Positions 24,464 through 35,372 of a stretch of DNA of 64,000 bases are shown here, in pieces. The notes under the pieces are model-generated. The model was not told where the DNA came from and did no database searches. It saw only the letters and a list, made by a program, of their open reading frames with translations. Source of the DNA: an uncultured Brevundimonas sp. (GTDB lineage Bacteria > Pseudomonadota > Alphaproteobacteria > Caulobacterales > Caulobacteraceae); NCBI RefSeq assembly GCF_937863155.1, contig NZ_CALMFB010000049.1:1-64000 (forward strand). The letters run 5' to 3'. Within the stretch, counting starts at the first letter, position 1. The number at the start of each line of letters is the position of its first letter. The translations under genes were made by a program, and so were the position numbers.

Positions 24464-25294
24464 TTAGACCTTTTCTGTCGCGCGCGCACCCCGCACGGCG
24501 TCCGCAAGCGACCTGACGCGATCCAGAACGCGCGAGACCGGGTCGGCGTTCTGGTCCAGGGCGGCGGCGACTTCATCCACCAGCACCGAACCGGCCACCA
24601 CGGCGTCGGCGACGCGGGCGATTTGGGCCGCGCGCTCGGGCGTTTTCACCCCGAAACCGACCGCCACCGGCAGGTTGGCCGCGGCGCGCACCCGTTGCAC
24701 GGCCGGGGCCACGGCGCCGGCGTCGGCCTCCTTCGTTCCTGTCACCCCGGCGACCGAGACATAATAGACGAAGCCCGAGGTGCGGGCCGCCACGACCTTC
24801 AGCCGGTCGTCGTCGGTCGTCGGCGCGGCCAGGCGGATCAGCGACACCCCCGCCGCATCCAGGGCGTCAGTCAGGGGATCGGCCTCTTCCGGGGGGCAGT
24901 CGACCACGATCACCCCGTCCACACCCGCCGCCGCCGCGTCGCGGGCGAAGGCGTCATGGCCATAGGTCTCGATGGGGTTCAGATAGCCCATCAGGATCAG
25001 CGGCGTGTCGGCGTCTCCCGCCCGGAAATCCCGCGCCAGGTCCAGCGTCCCCTTCAGCGTCAGTCCCGCCTTCAGCCCGCGCAGGGCCGCGCGCTGGATC
25101 GGCGGCCCCTCGGCCATCGGATCGCTGAACGGAAAGCCCAGTTCGATGATGTCGGCGCCCGAGCCGGGCAGGCCGCGCAGGATGGCCAGGGCCTGATCGC
25201 GCGTGGGATCGCCCGCCATGACATAGGCGACGAAGCCGGCGCGGCCCTCGGCTTTCAAGGCCGCGAACCGGGCGTCGATGCGGGCGGTGGTCAC
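24464..25294 (-). CDS. trpA: Tryptophan synthase alpha subunit
   Basis: 276 residues, TIM barrel. Cleaves indole-3-glycerol phosphate and channels indole to TrpB. Catalytic Glu in IIELGFPFSDPMAEGP and Asp in GVDGVIVVDCPPEEA region; VAVGFGVKTPE is the phosphate-binding loop. Separated from trpB by one small gene; accD follows after 9 bases. Confidence 0.97.
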   Translation of the reverse strand: MTTARIDARFAALKAEGRAGFVAYVMAGDPTRDQALAILRGLPGSGADIIELGFPFSDPMAEGPPIQRAALRGLKAGLTLKGTLDLARDFRAGDADTPLILMGYLNPIETYGHDAFARDAAAAGVDGVIVVDCPPEEADPLTDALDAAGVSLIRLAAPTTDDDRLKVVAARTSGFVYYVSVAGVTGTKEADAGAVAPAVQRVRAAANLPVAVGFGVKTPERAAQIARVADAVVAGSVLVDEVAAALDQNADPVSRVLDRVRSLADAVRGARATEKV

Positions 25295-25301
25295 GGCGCG
25301 C

Positions 25302-25765
25302 TTACTGGGCCGGCGCGGCGGCGGGACGCGGCGCGCAGATATTGCCCGGAATGGTGGCGAATCCCAGGAAGGCGGCCGATTCCGGCACCGCCGGTTTGGA
25401 CGTGTCGTAAAAGGCGATCATCTGAACGGCGTCGCACTGGTTCTCGCCCGTGCGCTTGATCAGCACCACGCGATTGTTGTCGCCGTCCACGGCCGACCAG
25501 CCCAGACCCGCCAGCGTCGTGATGTAGCTTTCCGCCAGGGCCTCCATCTGGCCCAGAGGCGCGGTGACGCAGAAGGCCCGACCCGCCAGATTGTGCAGAT
25601 TGCCGCAATCCGGCGCCGCCGTGGCGCCGTTCAGGACGGGCGAGTCGTTCCACGGGCCGCCCTGCGGTTGCTGGGGCTGGGCCTGCTGGGGCTGGGCCAC
25701 ATCCTGGGCCACGGCCGTTCCGGCCAGAAGGGCGGCCGAGGCCGCGATCAGAAGGGTTCGGGTGT

Positions 25766-25769
<4 letters not shown>
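25302..25769 (-). CDS. Secreted hypothetical protein between trpB and trpA
   Basis: 155 residues from a GTG at 25769 whose first bases overlap the trpB stop (GTGA). Signal peptide [18 protein letters not shown], a Gln/Pro repeat stretch, then a small domain with four cysteines (PDCGNL, AFCVTA, NQCDAV, NICAPR) that could form two disulphides. No known role in tryptophan synthesis. Its tight coupling to trpB means it is made in step with the enzyme. Family not recognised. Confidence 0.75.
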
Positions 25770-26998
<1,229 letters not shown>

Positions 26999-27015
26999 GC
27001 GATCAGGCGTCGGAA

Positions 27016-27657
27016 TTACGGCCGCCGCACGGCCTGCAGAAAGGCGACGATCCGAGCGGCGTCCTTAACACCGGGCGCGCTTTCCACGCCAGAGGACACA
27101 TCCAGCAGGGGCGCCCCGGTGATCCGCATGGCCTCGGCCGCATTCTCGGGCGTCAGGCCGCCGGCCAGGAACCAGGGGCGCGCGAACCGCCGCCCGGCCA
27201 TCAGCGACCAATCGAAGACGGCGCCGACCCCGCCGGGCAGGACCGAGCCTTTCGGCGGCCGCGCGTCGAACAGCAGATGATCGGCCGCCGTCTCCCAATC
27301 GCCCACGGCCGCGAAATCGTCTGGCCCCGACACCGGCAGAGCCTTGATGACCCCCGCCCCCGTCAGGCGCCGCACGGCCTCGGCCCGAGCCGGCGTCTCC
27401 TGCCCATGCAGCTGGATCAGATCAGGCCGCACCCTGAGGCCGATCTCCGCCAGCAGGGCGTCGTCGGCGTCGACCGTCACCACCACCACCTTCGCCCGGC
27501 TCCGCGCCCGATCCGCCAGCGCCGTCATGGCGTCCAGCGACAGATGCCGCGGGCTTTTCGGGAAGGACACCAGACCGACATAGGCGGCCCCGTCGTCCAG
27601 GGCGACGTCCAGGGTTTCGGGCGTGCTCAGCCCGCAGATTTTCGCCTGAACGGTCAT
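27016..27657 (-). CDS. trpF: Phosphoribosylanthranilate isomerase
   Basis: 213 residues from the ATG at 27657; a longer frame to 27729 would run into the next gene's end. Catalytic Cys in [14 protein letters not shown] and Asp in [29 protein letters not shown] and [15 protein letters not shown] close the barrel. Isomerises PRA to CdRP ahead of TrpC. First gene of the trpF-trpB-x-trpA-accD run. Confidence 0.96.
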   Translation of the reverse strand: MTVQAKICGLSTPETLDVALDDGAAYVGLVSFPKSPRHLSLDAMTALADRARSRAKVVVVTVDADDALLAEIGLRVRPDLIQLHGQETPARAEAVRRLTGAGVIKALPVSGPDDFAAVGDWETAADHLLFDARPPKGSVLPGGVGAVFDWSLMAGRRFARPWFLAGGLTPENAAEAMRITGAPLLDVSSGVESAPGVKDAARIVAFLQAVRRP

Positions 27658-27688
27658 GGGTCGCTGGTGCGCCCGGCGTCCGATGGGG

Positions 27689-28924
27689 TCAAGCCCGATA
27701 CAGGTCCGCATCCGGGTCGGGTCGTCCACGGATGGTGGCCGACACCACCTGGCTGGCGATGACCGAATAGGTGATGCCGTTGCCGCCGAAGCCCATGACG
27801 GCGTGCACCCGGTCCTGCATCCCCTCGATCGGCCCGATCTGGGGCAGGCCGGTGGCGCTTTCGCCGAACGCCCCGGCCCAGGCGTAGTCGACCTCGAACT
27901 CCACCGTCGGCAGCAGGGTCTTCAGCTTCCTCTGCAGCGTCCGGCATTTGACCTTCAGCCGCTCGGGGCTGGCGTGCAGGGTCGGCGACGGCTCGTCCTC
28001 GCCGCCGACGATCAGGCGGCCATCGCGCGCCATGCGCAGATACAGATACGGATCCGACGCCTCCCAGACCAGGGTCTCGCGCAGCCAGGCGGGACAGCGC
28101 TGGCGCGGCCGGGACGCCATGGCCCAGGTCGAGACCACCTTGGCGCCCGGCGTCGGCACGCCCTTGGGAAACTCATAGCCGCAGCAGAAGACGACCTGTT
28201 TGGCCCGCACCGGATGACCGGCGTCGGTGACCAGGGTGACGCCCTCGGGGTCGGGCAGGGTTTCCAGCACCTCGACCGGCGAATGGATCAGGGCCCCATC
28301 CGCCGCCGCGCGCCGCAACAGGCCCGCCGCCAGCCGCGCCGGATCGGCCACGGCCGAGCCGGGCGACACAATGGCCCCGGTCCGTTCCAGCCCGAACCGG
28401 TCGCGCAGGGCGGCTGCGCTCAGGTAATCGCCCTCCAGCCCCGCCGCGCGCCGCGCCTCCGCCTCGGCCTCCAGCGCCCGATGGCCATGGGCGTTTCCGG
28501 CCAGATACAGGGACTGGCGATCCTTCAGGCCGCAGACGATTCGGTCGCGTTCGACGATAGTCTTCAGGGCCTGCACCGCCGCGAACGACCGGCGATAGGC
28601 CCGCGCCGCGTCCCGGCCGCCGATCCGTTTGGCCAGTTCGGTCAGCGGCAGGTCGATCTCCCATTGCAGCAGGGCGGTCGAGGCGATGGTCGATCCCATC
28701 AGCGGCGGGCGGCGGTCCAGAACGACCACCGAATGATCGCGGCTCAGTTCCCGCGCCATGAAGGCGCCGCTGATGCCTGCCCCCACAATAGCCACATCGA
28801 CCGCCACCGGCGCCGTCAGGGGCTTGATCGGCACGCCCAGGCCCGGACCGTCGGCCCACAGCGAACGTCCCGTCCGCAAATCGCGTTTGCGCGTGGCGCC
28901 CTTGTCCATGACCGCATCTCCCAA
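27689..28924 (-). CDS. FAD-dependent amino-acid oxidase-type oxidoreductase
   Basis: 411 residues of the DAO family. Dinucleotide-binding motif near residue 43 (VDVAIVGAGISGAFMARELS, with VVVLDRRP as the acidic end of beta2), substrate cap in the middle, and a C-terminal FAD strand (GLPQIGPIEGMQDRVHAVMGFGGNGITYSVIAS). The substrate is unknown; glycine or other secondary-amine oxidation is common in the family. Stands alone upstream of trpF. Confidence 0.85.
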   Translation of the reverse strand: MGDAVMDKGATRKRDLRTGRSLWADGPGLGVPIKPLTAPVAVDVAIVGAGISGAFMARELSRDHSVVVLDRRPPLMGSTIASTALLQWEIDLPLTELAKRIGGRDAARAYRRSFAAVQALKTIVERDRIVCGLKDRQSLYLAGNAHGHRALEAEAEARRAAGLEGDYLSAAALRDRFGLERTGAIVSPGSAVADPARLAAGLLRRAAADGALIHSPVEVLETLPDPEGVTLVTDAGHPVRAKQVVFCCGYEFPKGVPTPGAKVVSTWAMASRPRQRCPAWLRETLVWEASDPYLYLRMARDGRLIVGGEDEPSPTLHASPERLKVKCRTLQRKLKTLLPTVEFEVDYAWAGAFGESATGLPQIGPIEGMQDRVHAVMGFGGNGITYSVIASQVVSATIRGRPDPDADLYRA

Positions 28925-28960
28925 GCGCAGCCATAAGCCCCCTGACGCCCGCCGGTTCCG

Positions 28961-29692
28961 TCAGGCGAAGATGGCTTCGCGCTCCTGGGTCGTAGCCAGC
29001 CGCCACTGGCCGGGCGCCAGGTCGGGCGGCAGGGCCAGGCCGCCGATGCTTTCGCGGTGCAGGGCCTCCACGTGATTGCCGGCGGCGGCGAACATGCGGC
29101 GCACCTGGTGATAGCGGCCCTCGCCCACCGTCAGCCGCGCTTCGGTCGGCGAAACGACCTCCAGCACGGCGGGCGCCAGGGGCTTGTCCTCACCCTCCAG
29201 CATCATCTGGCCCGAGGCGAACAGGGCGGCTTCCGTCCCCGCCAGCGGCCGGGCCAGGCTGGCGCGATAGGTCTTGGTCACATGGCGTTTGGGGCTGATG
29301 ACCCGGTGCAGCAGATCGCCGTCATCGGTCAGCAGCAGCAGGCCGGTGGTCTGTTTGTCCAGCCGTCCGATGGTCGATATGGCCGGATCGCGCCGCCGCC
29401 AGCGGTCGGGCAGGACGTCATAGACCAGCGCCCCGTCCTCCTTGTGCGAACAGGTCATGCCCAGAGGCTTGTTCAGGATCAGCAGCATCCCTTGCGGCGG
29501 ATCGACCGGCCGGCCGTCGATGGTCATCCGCGCGGGCAGATCTGGCGTCACGGCGATGCGGGCGGCGGCGTCGGTGATGTCGGCGCCGTCCAGTTCGACG
29601 CCGCCGGCCTTGGCCAGCCGGGCGATCTCCTGGCGCGAGCCGTAACCGAGGGAGGACAGCAATTTATCGAGGCGGGCGGTCGGCGTCTTCAC
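28961..29692 (-). CDS. rsuA: 16S rRNA pseudouridine synthase, RsuA type
   Basis: 243 residues: N-terminal S4 domain (RLDKLLSSLGYGSRQEIARLAKAGGVELDG), then the catalytic domain with Asp in STIGRLDKQTTGLLLLTDDG, LNKPLGMTC and RYHQVRRMFAAAGNHVEALHR. RsuA makes pseudouridine 516 in 16S rRNA. Overlaps the upstream methyltransferase by 4 bases. Confidence 0.9.
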   Translation of the reverse strand: MKTPTARLDKLLSSLGYGSRQEIARLAKAGGVELDGADITDAAARIAVTPDLPARMTIDGRPVDPPQGMLLILNKPLGMTCSHKEDGALVYDVLPDRWRRRDPAISTIGRLDKQTTGLLLLTDDGDLLHRVISPKRHVTKTYRASLARPLAGTEAALFASGQMMLEGEDKPLAPAVLEVVSPTEARLTVGEGRYHQVRRMFAAAGNHVEALHRESIGGLALPPDLAPGQWRLATTQEREAIFA

Positions 29693-30588
29693 CGCGTCGC
29701 CTCCAGCACCTTGTAACCGCCGGTGTCGGCGACGGGCTTCATGCGTTTGAAGACGGCGTTGATCTCGTTCTCATAGGGCAGGTGGCGGTTGGCCACGACC
29801 CACAGGACGCCGCCGGGCTTCAACATCCCGGCCGCCTTGCGGACAAAGGCCTGGCCCAGGCGCCGGTCCTCGGCCCCGCCGTCGTGGAAGGGCGGGTTGG
29901 CCACGACGAAGTCCAGGTCCGCGTCTTCACTCAGCAGCCGGACATCGGCCCAGTCGAAGACGGCGCGGGCGTCCTCGATATTGCGCCGGGCCGCCTCGAT
30001 CGCCCGCCGGTCCAGATCGACCAGCCGCAGGGCAGTCACCTGGGGCGAGGTCAGCACGGCGCGCGACAGGGCGCCCCAGCCGCAACCCAGGTCGGCGCCC
30101 GCCCCCGAAAGCGGGGGCAGGTGCTGCAACAGCAGGGCGCTGCCCGGATCGATCCGGTCCCAGGCGAAGACGCCCGGCTGGGTCCAGGCGTCCAGGGTCT
30201 CCAGCCGACGCGGCCCGCCCGCCGCCAGGGCCTCGTCCAGCCCCCGAACCGTCTCCGGCCGAACGGCGATGGCGCGGCGGTGGTGGGCCTTGGCGGTTTC
30301 CTCGAAGGTCAGGCCGAAGTCCTGAAGCTCCTTCTTCAGCCGCGAGCCGCTCTTGTCCTTGGGCGCCATGACGTCCAGCCGCCCGCCCGGCGCAAGGGCG
30401 CGCAGGGCCAGAGCCAGCACATGGCGCCGTTCGATCACCCCTGGCGGGGCGTAGATCATGGCGCTGTCGATCGAGCCGGGCGCCAGATCCTCCAGCGCCG
30501 CCGAGCCGGGGATCAGGGGCGAGGTCTGGACGGCGTCGGCCGGCGGATCGAACACCGCCGGCGGCCGGCCGTACAGGATGGCGCTCAC
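29689..30588 (-). CDS. RsmC-like rRNA guanine-N2 methyltransferase
   Basis: 299 residues in two halves. The first is a degenerate methyltransferase domain without a SAM site, as in RsmC/RlmG. The second has motif I ([16 protein letters not shown]) and the catalytic NPPFH ([12 protein letters not shown]). Dual-domain architecture and coupling to rsuA point to 16S rRNA m2G modification. RsmC versus RlmG cannot be decided from the sequence alone. Confidence 0.85.
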   Translation of the reverse strand: MSAILYGRPPAVFDPPADAVQTSPLIPGSAALEDLAPGSIDSAMIYAPPGVIERRHVLALALRALAPGGRLDVMAPKDKSGSRLKKELQDFGLTFEETAKAHHRRAIAVRPETVRGLDEALAAGGPRRLETLDAWTQPGVFAWDRIDPGSALLLQHLPPLSGAGADLGCGWGALSRAVLTSPQVTALRLVDLDRRAIEAARRNIEDARAVFDWADVRLLSEDADLDFVVANPPFHDGGAEDRRLGQAFVRKAAGMLKPGGVLWVVANRHLPYENEINAVFKRMKPVADTGGYKVLEATR

Positions 30589-30595
30589 GGCCGGG

Positions 30596-31771
30596 TCAGG
30601 CCCGTTCGACGCACAGGGCCACGCCCATGCCGCCGCCGATGCACAGGGTGGCCAGGCCCTTCTTCGCGTCCGACCGCTTCATCTCGTGCAGCAGGGTGGT
30701 CAGGATGCGCGCGCCCGAGGCGCCGATGGGATGGCCGATGGCGATGGCGCCGCCGTTGACGTTCACCTTGTCCGCCTCCAGCCCCAGTTCGCGCAGCACG
30801 CACAGGCTCTGGGCCGCGAAGGCCTCGTTCGACTCCACACGGTCCAGGTCGGCGACGGTCCAGCCGGCCTTGTCCAGCGCCTTCTTGGATGCCGGGATCG
30901 GCCCGGTGCCCATCACAGCGGGATCGACGCCCGCCGTGGCCCAGGAGACGATCCGCGCCAGAGGTTCCAGCCCCCGCGCCTTGGCTTCGTCCGCGCTCAT
31001 CAGCACCAGGGCGGCGGCCCCGTCGTTCAGGCCGGACGCATTGGCCGCCGTGACCGTGCCGTCCTTGGTGAAGGCGGGGCGCAGCTTCTCCATGGCCTCC
31101 AGGGTGGCGCCGTGGCGGATGTATTCGTCCTGATCGACCACGACGTCGCCCTTTCGGGTGGTGATCGTCACCGGGGCGATCTCTTCGGCGAACCGGCCGG
31201 CCTTCTGGGCCGCCTCGGCCTTGTTCTGGCTGGCGACGGCGAAGGCGTCCTGGTCGGCGCGGCTGATGGCCTTCTGCTCGGCGATGTTCTCGGCCGTCTG
31301 GCCCATGTGATAGCCGTTGAAGGCGTCCCACAGGCCGTCCTTGATCATGGTGTCGACCAGCGCCGCATCGCCCATCTTCTGGCCTTCGCGCAGGCGGGTG
31401 GCGTGGGGCGCCTGGCTCATGCTCTCCTGGCCGCCGGCGACGACGATCCTGGCGTCGCTCAGGGCGATCTGCTGATAGGCGATGGCCACGGCGCGCAGGC
31501 CCGAGCCGCAGATCTGGTTGAGGCTCCAGGCCGGGGTTTCGACCGGCAGGCCGGCCTTGATCGAGGCCTGACGCGCCGGCCCCTGACCGGTCGCGGCCTG
31601 CAGCACATGGCCCAGGATGACCTCGTCCACCTCGGTCGGGCGCACGCCGGCGCGCTCGACGGCGGCCTTGATCGCCACGGCCCCCAGATCGGCGGCCGAA
31701 AGGCCCGACAGGGCGCCCAGGAACGAACCGACCGGCGTGCGGGCGGCGGAAACGATGACGACGTCGGTCAT
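30596..31771 (-). CDS. phaA: Acetyl-CoA acetyltransferase (thiolase)
   Basis: 391 residues from the ATG at 31771, which starts [19 protein letters not shown] as thiolases do. Active-site Cys in [15 protein letters not shown], His in [20 protein letters not shown] and final Cys in [15 protein letters not shown]. Condenses two acetyl-CoA to acetoacetyl-CoA, the first step of polyhydroxybutyrate synthesis. The divergent region nearby encodes PhaR, which supports a PHB role, but phaB and phaC are not in the window. Confidence 0.93.
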   Translation of the reverse strand: MTDVVIVSAARTPVGSFLGALSGLSAADLGAVAIKAAVERAGVRPTEVDEVILGHVLQAATGQGPARQASIKAGLPVETPAWSLNQICGSGLRAVAIAYQQIALSDARIVVAGGQESMSQAPHATRLREGQKMGDAALVDTMIKDGLWDAFNGYHMGQTAENIAEQKAISRADQDAFAVASQNKAEAAQKAGRFAEEIAPVTITTRKGDVVVDQDEYIRHGATLEAMEKLRPAFTKDGTVTAANASGLNDGAAALVLMSADEAKARGLEPLARIVSWATAGVDPAVMGTGPIPASKKALDKAGWTVADLDRVESNEAFAAQSLCVLRELGLEADKVNVNGGAIAIGHPIGASGARILTTLLHEMKRSDAKKGLATLCIGGGMGVALCVERA

Positions 31772-31983
31772 AATACTGAAACTCCGGGGAAGGAACGGCC
31801 GCCTGAGTAGCCCCCCCGCCCCCGCGCCGCAAATCACGCCCGCTCGCCCGCGGCCCCGACTGTGGCCTGAACGCCGCACCTGACGCTGAACAACGCCGTC
31901 CGACCCCGATGTTCAGGCGATGGTCATCCAGCTTGCCCATTGTTTACGGGAACGATCACGCCGGTTCAGGTTTTGGAGAAGCC

Positions 31984-32694
31984 ATGCTGAACGCGTTGAA
32001 AGCCCTGTCCGCCCGCGTCTGCGTCGCCGACGCCCTGGACATGATCGAACACTACGCCTCGCGGGCCGAGCGTCAGGCGGACCTGTGGGTGCATCTGATC
32101 GGCCTGATCCTGGCCGGCGTCGGCGGCATCGTGCTGGCGACCCTGGCGGCGGTCTATGCCGGGGTGGGCGAGGCGGTGGCCACGGCCATCTACGCCCTGT
32201 GTCTGATCGCCATGCTGACGGCCTCGACCGTCTATAATCTTACCCGGCCGTGCGCGGCGCGGCCGGTGCTGCGGCGGCTGGACGAGGCGGCCATCTTCCT
32301 GATGATCGCCGGCAGCTACACCCCCTTCACGACCCAGCGGTTCGAGGGCTGGTGGTCGATCGGTTTCACGGTGCTGGTCTGGAGCATCGCCCTGGCGGGG
32401 GTGGCGGCCAAGATGGTGGCCCCGCGCCTGTCGGACGGGTTCTGGAGCGCGGTCTATGCGGTGTTCGGCTGGCTGGCGGTGCTGGCGCTGAAGCCGATGC
32501 TGGACACGGTGCATCCCATCGCCCTGGGCCTGCTGGTGGCCGGGGGGCTGATCTACACCGCCGGTGTGTTCGTCTTCATCAGCCCCAAGGTGAAATTCCG
32601 CCGCGCCATCTGGCACGGGTTCGTGGTGGCCGGGGCGGGCGCCCACTGGGCCGCCGTGCTGGTGGGGGTGGTTCTGGCGCCGTCCGTGGTCTGA
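31984..32694 (+). CDS. Hemolysin III family (YqfA/PAQR-type) membrane protein
   Basis: 236 residues from the ATG at 31984 (GGAGAA 3 bases before). Seven hydrophobic helices with the family signatures DLWVHLIGLILAG, STVYNL, LDEAAIFLMIAGSYTPF and the C-terminal IWHGFVVAGAGAHWAAV. The conserved His and Asp residues of the PAQR superfamily, proposed to bind a metal, are present. Physiological substrate unknown; true haemolytic activity is doubtful. Confidence 0.9.
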   Translation: MLNALKALSARVCVADALDMIEHYASRAERQADLWVHLIGLILAGVGGIVLATLAAVYAGVGEAVATAIYALCLIAMLTASTVYNLTRPCAARPVLRRLDEAAIFLMIAGSYTPFTTQRFEGWWSIGFTVLVWSIALAGVAAKMVAPRLSDGFWSAVYAVFGWLAVLALKPMLDTVHPIALGLLVAGGLIYTAGVFVFISPKVKFRRAIWHGFVVAGAGAHWAAVLVGVVLAPSVV

Positions 32695-32761
32695 CATCAC
32701 CGCTGGCGCAATCTGGCGCAGTGCGGGATAAGGACGCGACGGCAACAGCAAGGCGTGCGGC

Positions 32762-33355
32762 GTGGCTGAGAAGAAAACACCCGAAGGCAAGGCCGAAGAC
32801 GGCGTGGTGATCATCAAGAAGTACGCCAACCGGCGGCTCTACAACACCGCGACCAGCGCCTATGTCACCCTGGACGATCTGGCCCGCATGGTCCGCGACG
32901 GGATCGAGTTTCAGGTGTTCGACGCCAAGTCGAACGAAGACCTGACCCGCCAGATCCTGACCCAGATCATCTTCGAGGAGGAAAGCCGCGGCGAGGCCCT
33001 GCTGCCGGTGCAGTTCCTGCGCCAGCTGATCGGCTTCTACGGCAATCCGGTGCAGGGGGTGCTGCCCAGCTATCTGGAGATGTCGCTGGAGAATTTCACC
33101 CGCCAGCAGGAACAGTTCCGCGACCAGATGAGCCGCACCTTCGCCGCCGCGCCCGGCGCCGGTCTGATGGACGAGGCGATCAAGCGCAACATGGCCATGT
33201 TCGAACAGGCCATGCGCATGTGGCCCGGCATGGCCGGCGCGGCGTCCAAGCCCGAAGCGCCCAAGACCGAAGCGACCGCCGATCCTCTGGAGGCCATGCG
33301 CCGCCAGATGGACGAGATGCGCGCCCAGATCGACCGCCTGGCCGGCAAGGGCTGA
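32762..33355 (+). CDS. phaR: Polyhydroxyalkanoate synthesis repressor PhaR
   Basis: 197 residues from a GTG at 32762. PHB-accumulation regulatory domain: VVIIKKYANRRLYNTATSAYVTLDDLARMV, then FEVFDAKS-type strand and LTQIIFEEE. The C-terminal half is helical, with a Met-rich part and a coiled-coil end (MRRQMDEMRAQIDRLAGKG). PhaR binds both DNA and PHB granules and represses phasin genes. A small gene follows 3 bases later. Confidence 0.94.
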   Translation: MAEKKTPEGKAEDGVVIIKKYANRRLYNTATSAYVTLDDLARMVRDGIEFQVFDAKSNEDLTRQILTQIIFEEESRGEALLPVQFLRQLIGFYGNPVQGVLPSYLEMSLENFTRQQEQFRDQMSRTFAAAPGAGLMDEAIKRNMAMFEQAMRMWPGMAGAASKPEAPKTEATADPLEAMRRQMDEMRAQIDRLAGKG

Positions 33356-33358
33356 TCC

Positions 33359-33664
33359 ATGGCCGGCGACGACCAGCGCCAGGGCGACCGCCGCCGGACC
33401 CAGCGCCGCGAATCCAGCCGCGCCCTGGTTCCGCTGGACCCGCAGCCGGCCAAGACCGACAGCCCGGCAAGCCCTGCCGCCCGCCCGGCCGGACACGACC
33501 CGGTCTTCGCCGCCCAGGTGATGGGCCAGACCGGTCAGAAGCGCGGGCTGAAGGGCGGCCCGCCGGTGCTGGATGCGGCCCGCGCCGCCTATCTGGGCCG
33601 CGAATATTCCGGCGCCAAGGAACGGCGTCCGGCCGCCGGCAAGACGACCAAGACCGACATCTGA
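33359..33664 (+). CDS. Small basic hypothetical protein after phaR
   Basis: 101 residues, N-terminal half disordered-looking (Gln/Arg/Ser/Pro-rich), C-terminal half with the more conserved-looking FAAQVMGQTGQKRGLKGGPPVLDAARAAYLGREYSG. It starts 3 bases after the phaR stop, so it is co-translated. Comparable small genes follow phaR in other Caulobacterales; function unknown. Confidence 0.75.
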   Translation: MAGDDQRQGDRRRTQRRESSRALVPLDPQPAKTDSPASPAARPAGHDPVFAAQVMGQTGQKRGLKGGPPVLDAARAAYLGREYSGAKERRPAAGKTTKTDI

Positions 33665-33744
33665 AGGCGCGCCCCGCGTTCCGGCACGGGCCTTGCTGAG
33701 CGCAGGGCCAACCGTCGCCTATCGGAACGTCCCGGAATCCGTCC

Positions 33745-33822
33745 ATGTCCCACGTCCTGTCCTTCGCCGCCCGCGCCTTTGACGTCACCGTGGTGGCCCT
33801 GATCTTCACCGCCTTCTCCTGA
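33745..33822 (+). CDS. Possible 25-residue membrane micropeptide
   Basis: Sequence begins MSHVLSFAARAFDVTVVALI and ends FTAFS: a short amphipathic start and one hydrophobic stretch with an acidic residue. No good ribosome-binding site and no homologue to compare, so it may be chance. It sits in the 258-base gap between the phaR unit and the oxidoreductase gene; downstream GGCC-TGCG-GGCC followed by TTTTCTTT could be a terminator. Confidence 0.25.
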   Translation: MSHVLSFAARAFDVTVVALIFTAFS

Positions 33823-33922
33823 GGCCTGCGGGCCGAACGGCGCTTTTCTTTCGTCGCCCCCTCGACAGGCGGGCGGGGTTTTGGCCCAATGGGTCCACAA
33901 AGAAAACGCGATGGAGAGCGCC

Positions 33923-34942
33923 ATGAGCCGGATGAATCGTCAGTGGGTGCTGCGCCAACGGCCGCGCGGTGACATCCAGGACGGCGACCTGGAGCTGGTC
34001 TCCGCCCCCGTGCCGGACCTGAAGGACGGCGAGGTTCTGATCCGCACCGTCTATCTGTCGCTGGACCCGACCAACCGCACCTGGATGAACGATTCCGAGG
34101 GCTATCTGCCGCCGGTGGGTCTGGGCGACGTCATGCGCGGCCTGACCCTGGGCGTGGTCGAGGACAGCCGGTCCCAGAAGTGGGCCGTGGGCGACATCGT
34201 CTCGACCGCCGCCGGCGGCTGGGCCGACTATGGCGTGGTCAATGAGGCCGCCGTATCGCGCGTGCACCGGGCGCCGGGCCTGCCACTGACGGCCAATATG
34301 TCGGTGATGGGCATGACCGGCCTGACCGCCTATTTCGGCGTCACCGACATTCTGAAGCCCCAGCCGGGCCAGACCCTGGTGGTTTCGGCCGCCGCCGGTG
34401 CCGTCGGCTCCATCGCCGGACAGATCGCCAAGCAGAAGGGCGCGCGCGTCATCGGCATCGCCGGCGGGGCCAAGAAATGCGCCTGGCTGACCGACGAACT
34501 CGGCTTCGACGCGGCCATCGACTACAAGAACGAGGATGTCGGCGACGCCCTGGACCGCCTGGCCCCCAATGGCGTCGATCTGAATTTCGAGAACGTCGGC
34601 GGCGACATCATGATCGCCGTCTGGAACCGGCTGAATGTCGGGGCGCGCATGGCCGTGTGCGGCCTGGTCTCGGCCTATAACGCCACGCGGATGCCGCCAT
34701 CGCCCAATTTCGCCCGGCTGATCACCCACCGACTGCACGTCCAGGGCTTCCTGGTTCTGGACTACGCCCCGCGCGCCCGCGAGATGGTCGCCGAGATGGG
34801 GCCGTGGCTGGCGGACGGCCGCGTCAAATGGAAGGCCCACGTCGACGACGGGCTGGAAGGCGCGGTCGGGTCGCTGAACCGCTTGTTCACCGGCGACCAT
34901 GACGGCAAGCTCCTGGTGCGGGTGTCCGAAGAGCCCGCCTGA
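33923..34942 (+). CDS. NADP-dependent oxidoreductase, CurA/PTGR type
   Basis: 339 residues from the ATG at 33923 (GGAG 6 bases before); 33881 and 33911 are in-frame but without a ribosome site. Zinc-less medium-chain reductase: MNRQWVLRQRPRGDI opening, SLDPTNRTWMN, the nucleotide-binding VSAAAGAVGSIAGQIAKQKGARVIG and DLNFENVGGDIM. Homologues reduce alkenals, curcumin or prostaglandin-like enones with NADPH. Followed after 13 bases by a hot-dog protein, probably one transcript. Confidence 0.92.
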   Translation: MSRMNRQWVLRQRPRGDIQDGDLELVSAPVPDLKDGEVLIRTVYLSLDPTNRTWMNDSEGYLPPVGLGDVMRGLTLGVVEDSRSQKWAVGDIVSTAAGGWADYGVVNEAAVSRVHRAPGLPLTANMSVMGMTGLTAYFGVTDILKPQPGQTLVVSAAAGAVGSIAGQIAKQKGARVIGIAGGAKKCAWLTDELGFDAAIDYKNEDVGDALDRLAPNGVDLNFENVGGDIMIAVWNRLNVGARMAVCGLVSAYNATRMPPSPNFARLITHRLHVQGFLVLDYAPRAREMVAEMGPWLADGRVKWKAHVDDGLEGAVGSLNRLFTGDHDGKLLVRVSEEPA

Positions 34943-34955
34943 CGCGAGCGAGCCG

Positions 34956-35363
34956 ATGAGCGGAACCCTGAACGTCCATTTCGAGGACCTGGGCGTCGGC
35001 CAGGTCATTCCCCTGGGCGCCTGCGCCGTCGATCAGGCGGCGCTGGACCTGTTCGTCGAGCGGTTCTCGCCCGGATGGGACGCCGCCTATGGCGCGCCGG
35101 ACGCCATGGTCTATGCCCTGTGGAGCCGGCTGGCGGCGGAAAAGGCCGCCGGCTGGGCCCAGACCAAGGTGTTGGCGGTCGACGGCCTGCGCTTCATGCG
35201 CAATCCGCCGGCGGGCGAACTGCTGCGCGGGCGGCTGACCGTCATGGGCAAGGATCCGGTCGGCGACGACAAGGGCATATTGATCGCCCAGCACGACCTG
35301 CTGGACGAGGCCGGGCGGCTGGTCTTCTCGTGCCTGATGCGCACGGTGCTGACCCGGCGCTGA
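34956..35363 (+). CDS. MaoC-like hot-dog protein
   Basis: 135 residues. VHFEDLGVGQVIPLG at the start, then a long helix, and strands LAVDGLRFMRNPPAGELLRGRLTV and GILIAQHDLLDEAGRLVFSCLMRTVL give a hot-dog-fold profile as in MaoC/R-hydratases. The usual catalytic Asp/His motif of hydratases is not evident, so it may be a thioesterase-like or non-catalytic member. Follows the oxidoreductase closely. Confidence 0.7.
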   Translation: MSGTLNVHFEDLGVGQVIPLGACAVDQAALDLFVERFSPGWDAAYGAPDAMVYALWSRLAAEKAAGWAQTKVLAVDGLRFMRNPPAGELLRGRLTVMGKDPVGDDKGILIAQHDLLDEAGRLVFSCLMRTVLTRR

Positions 35364-35372
35364 GGGCCGCAG

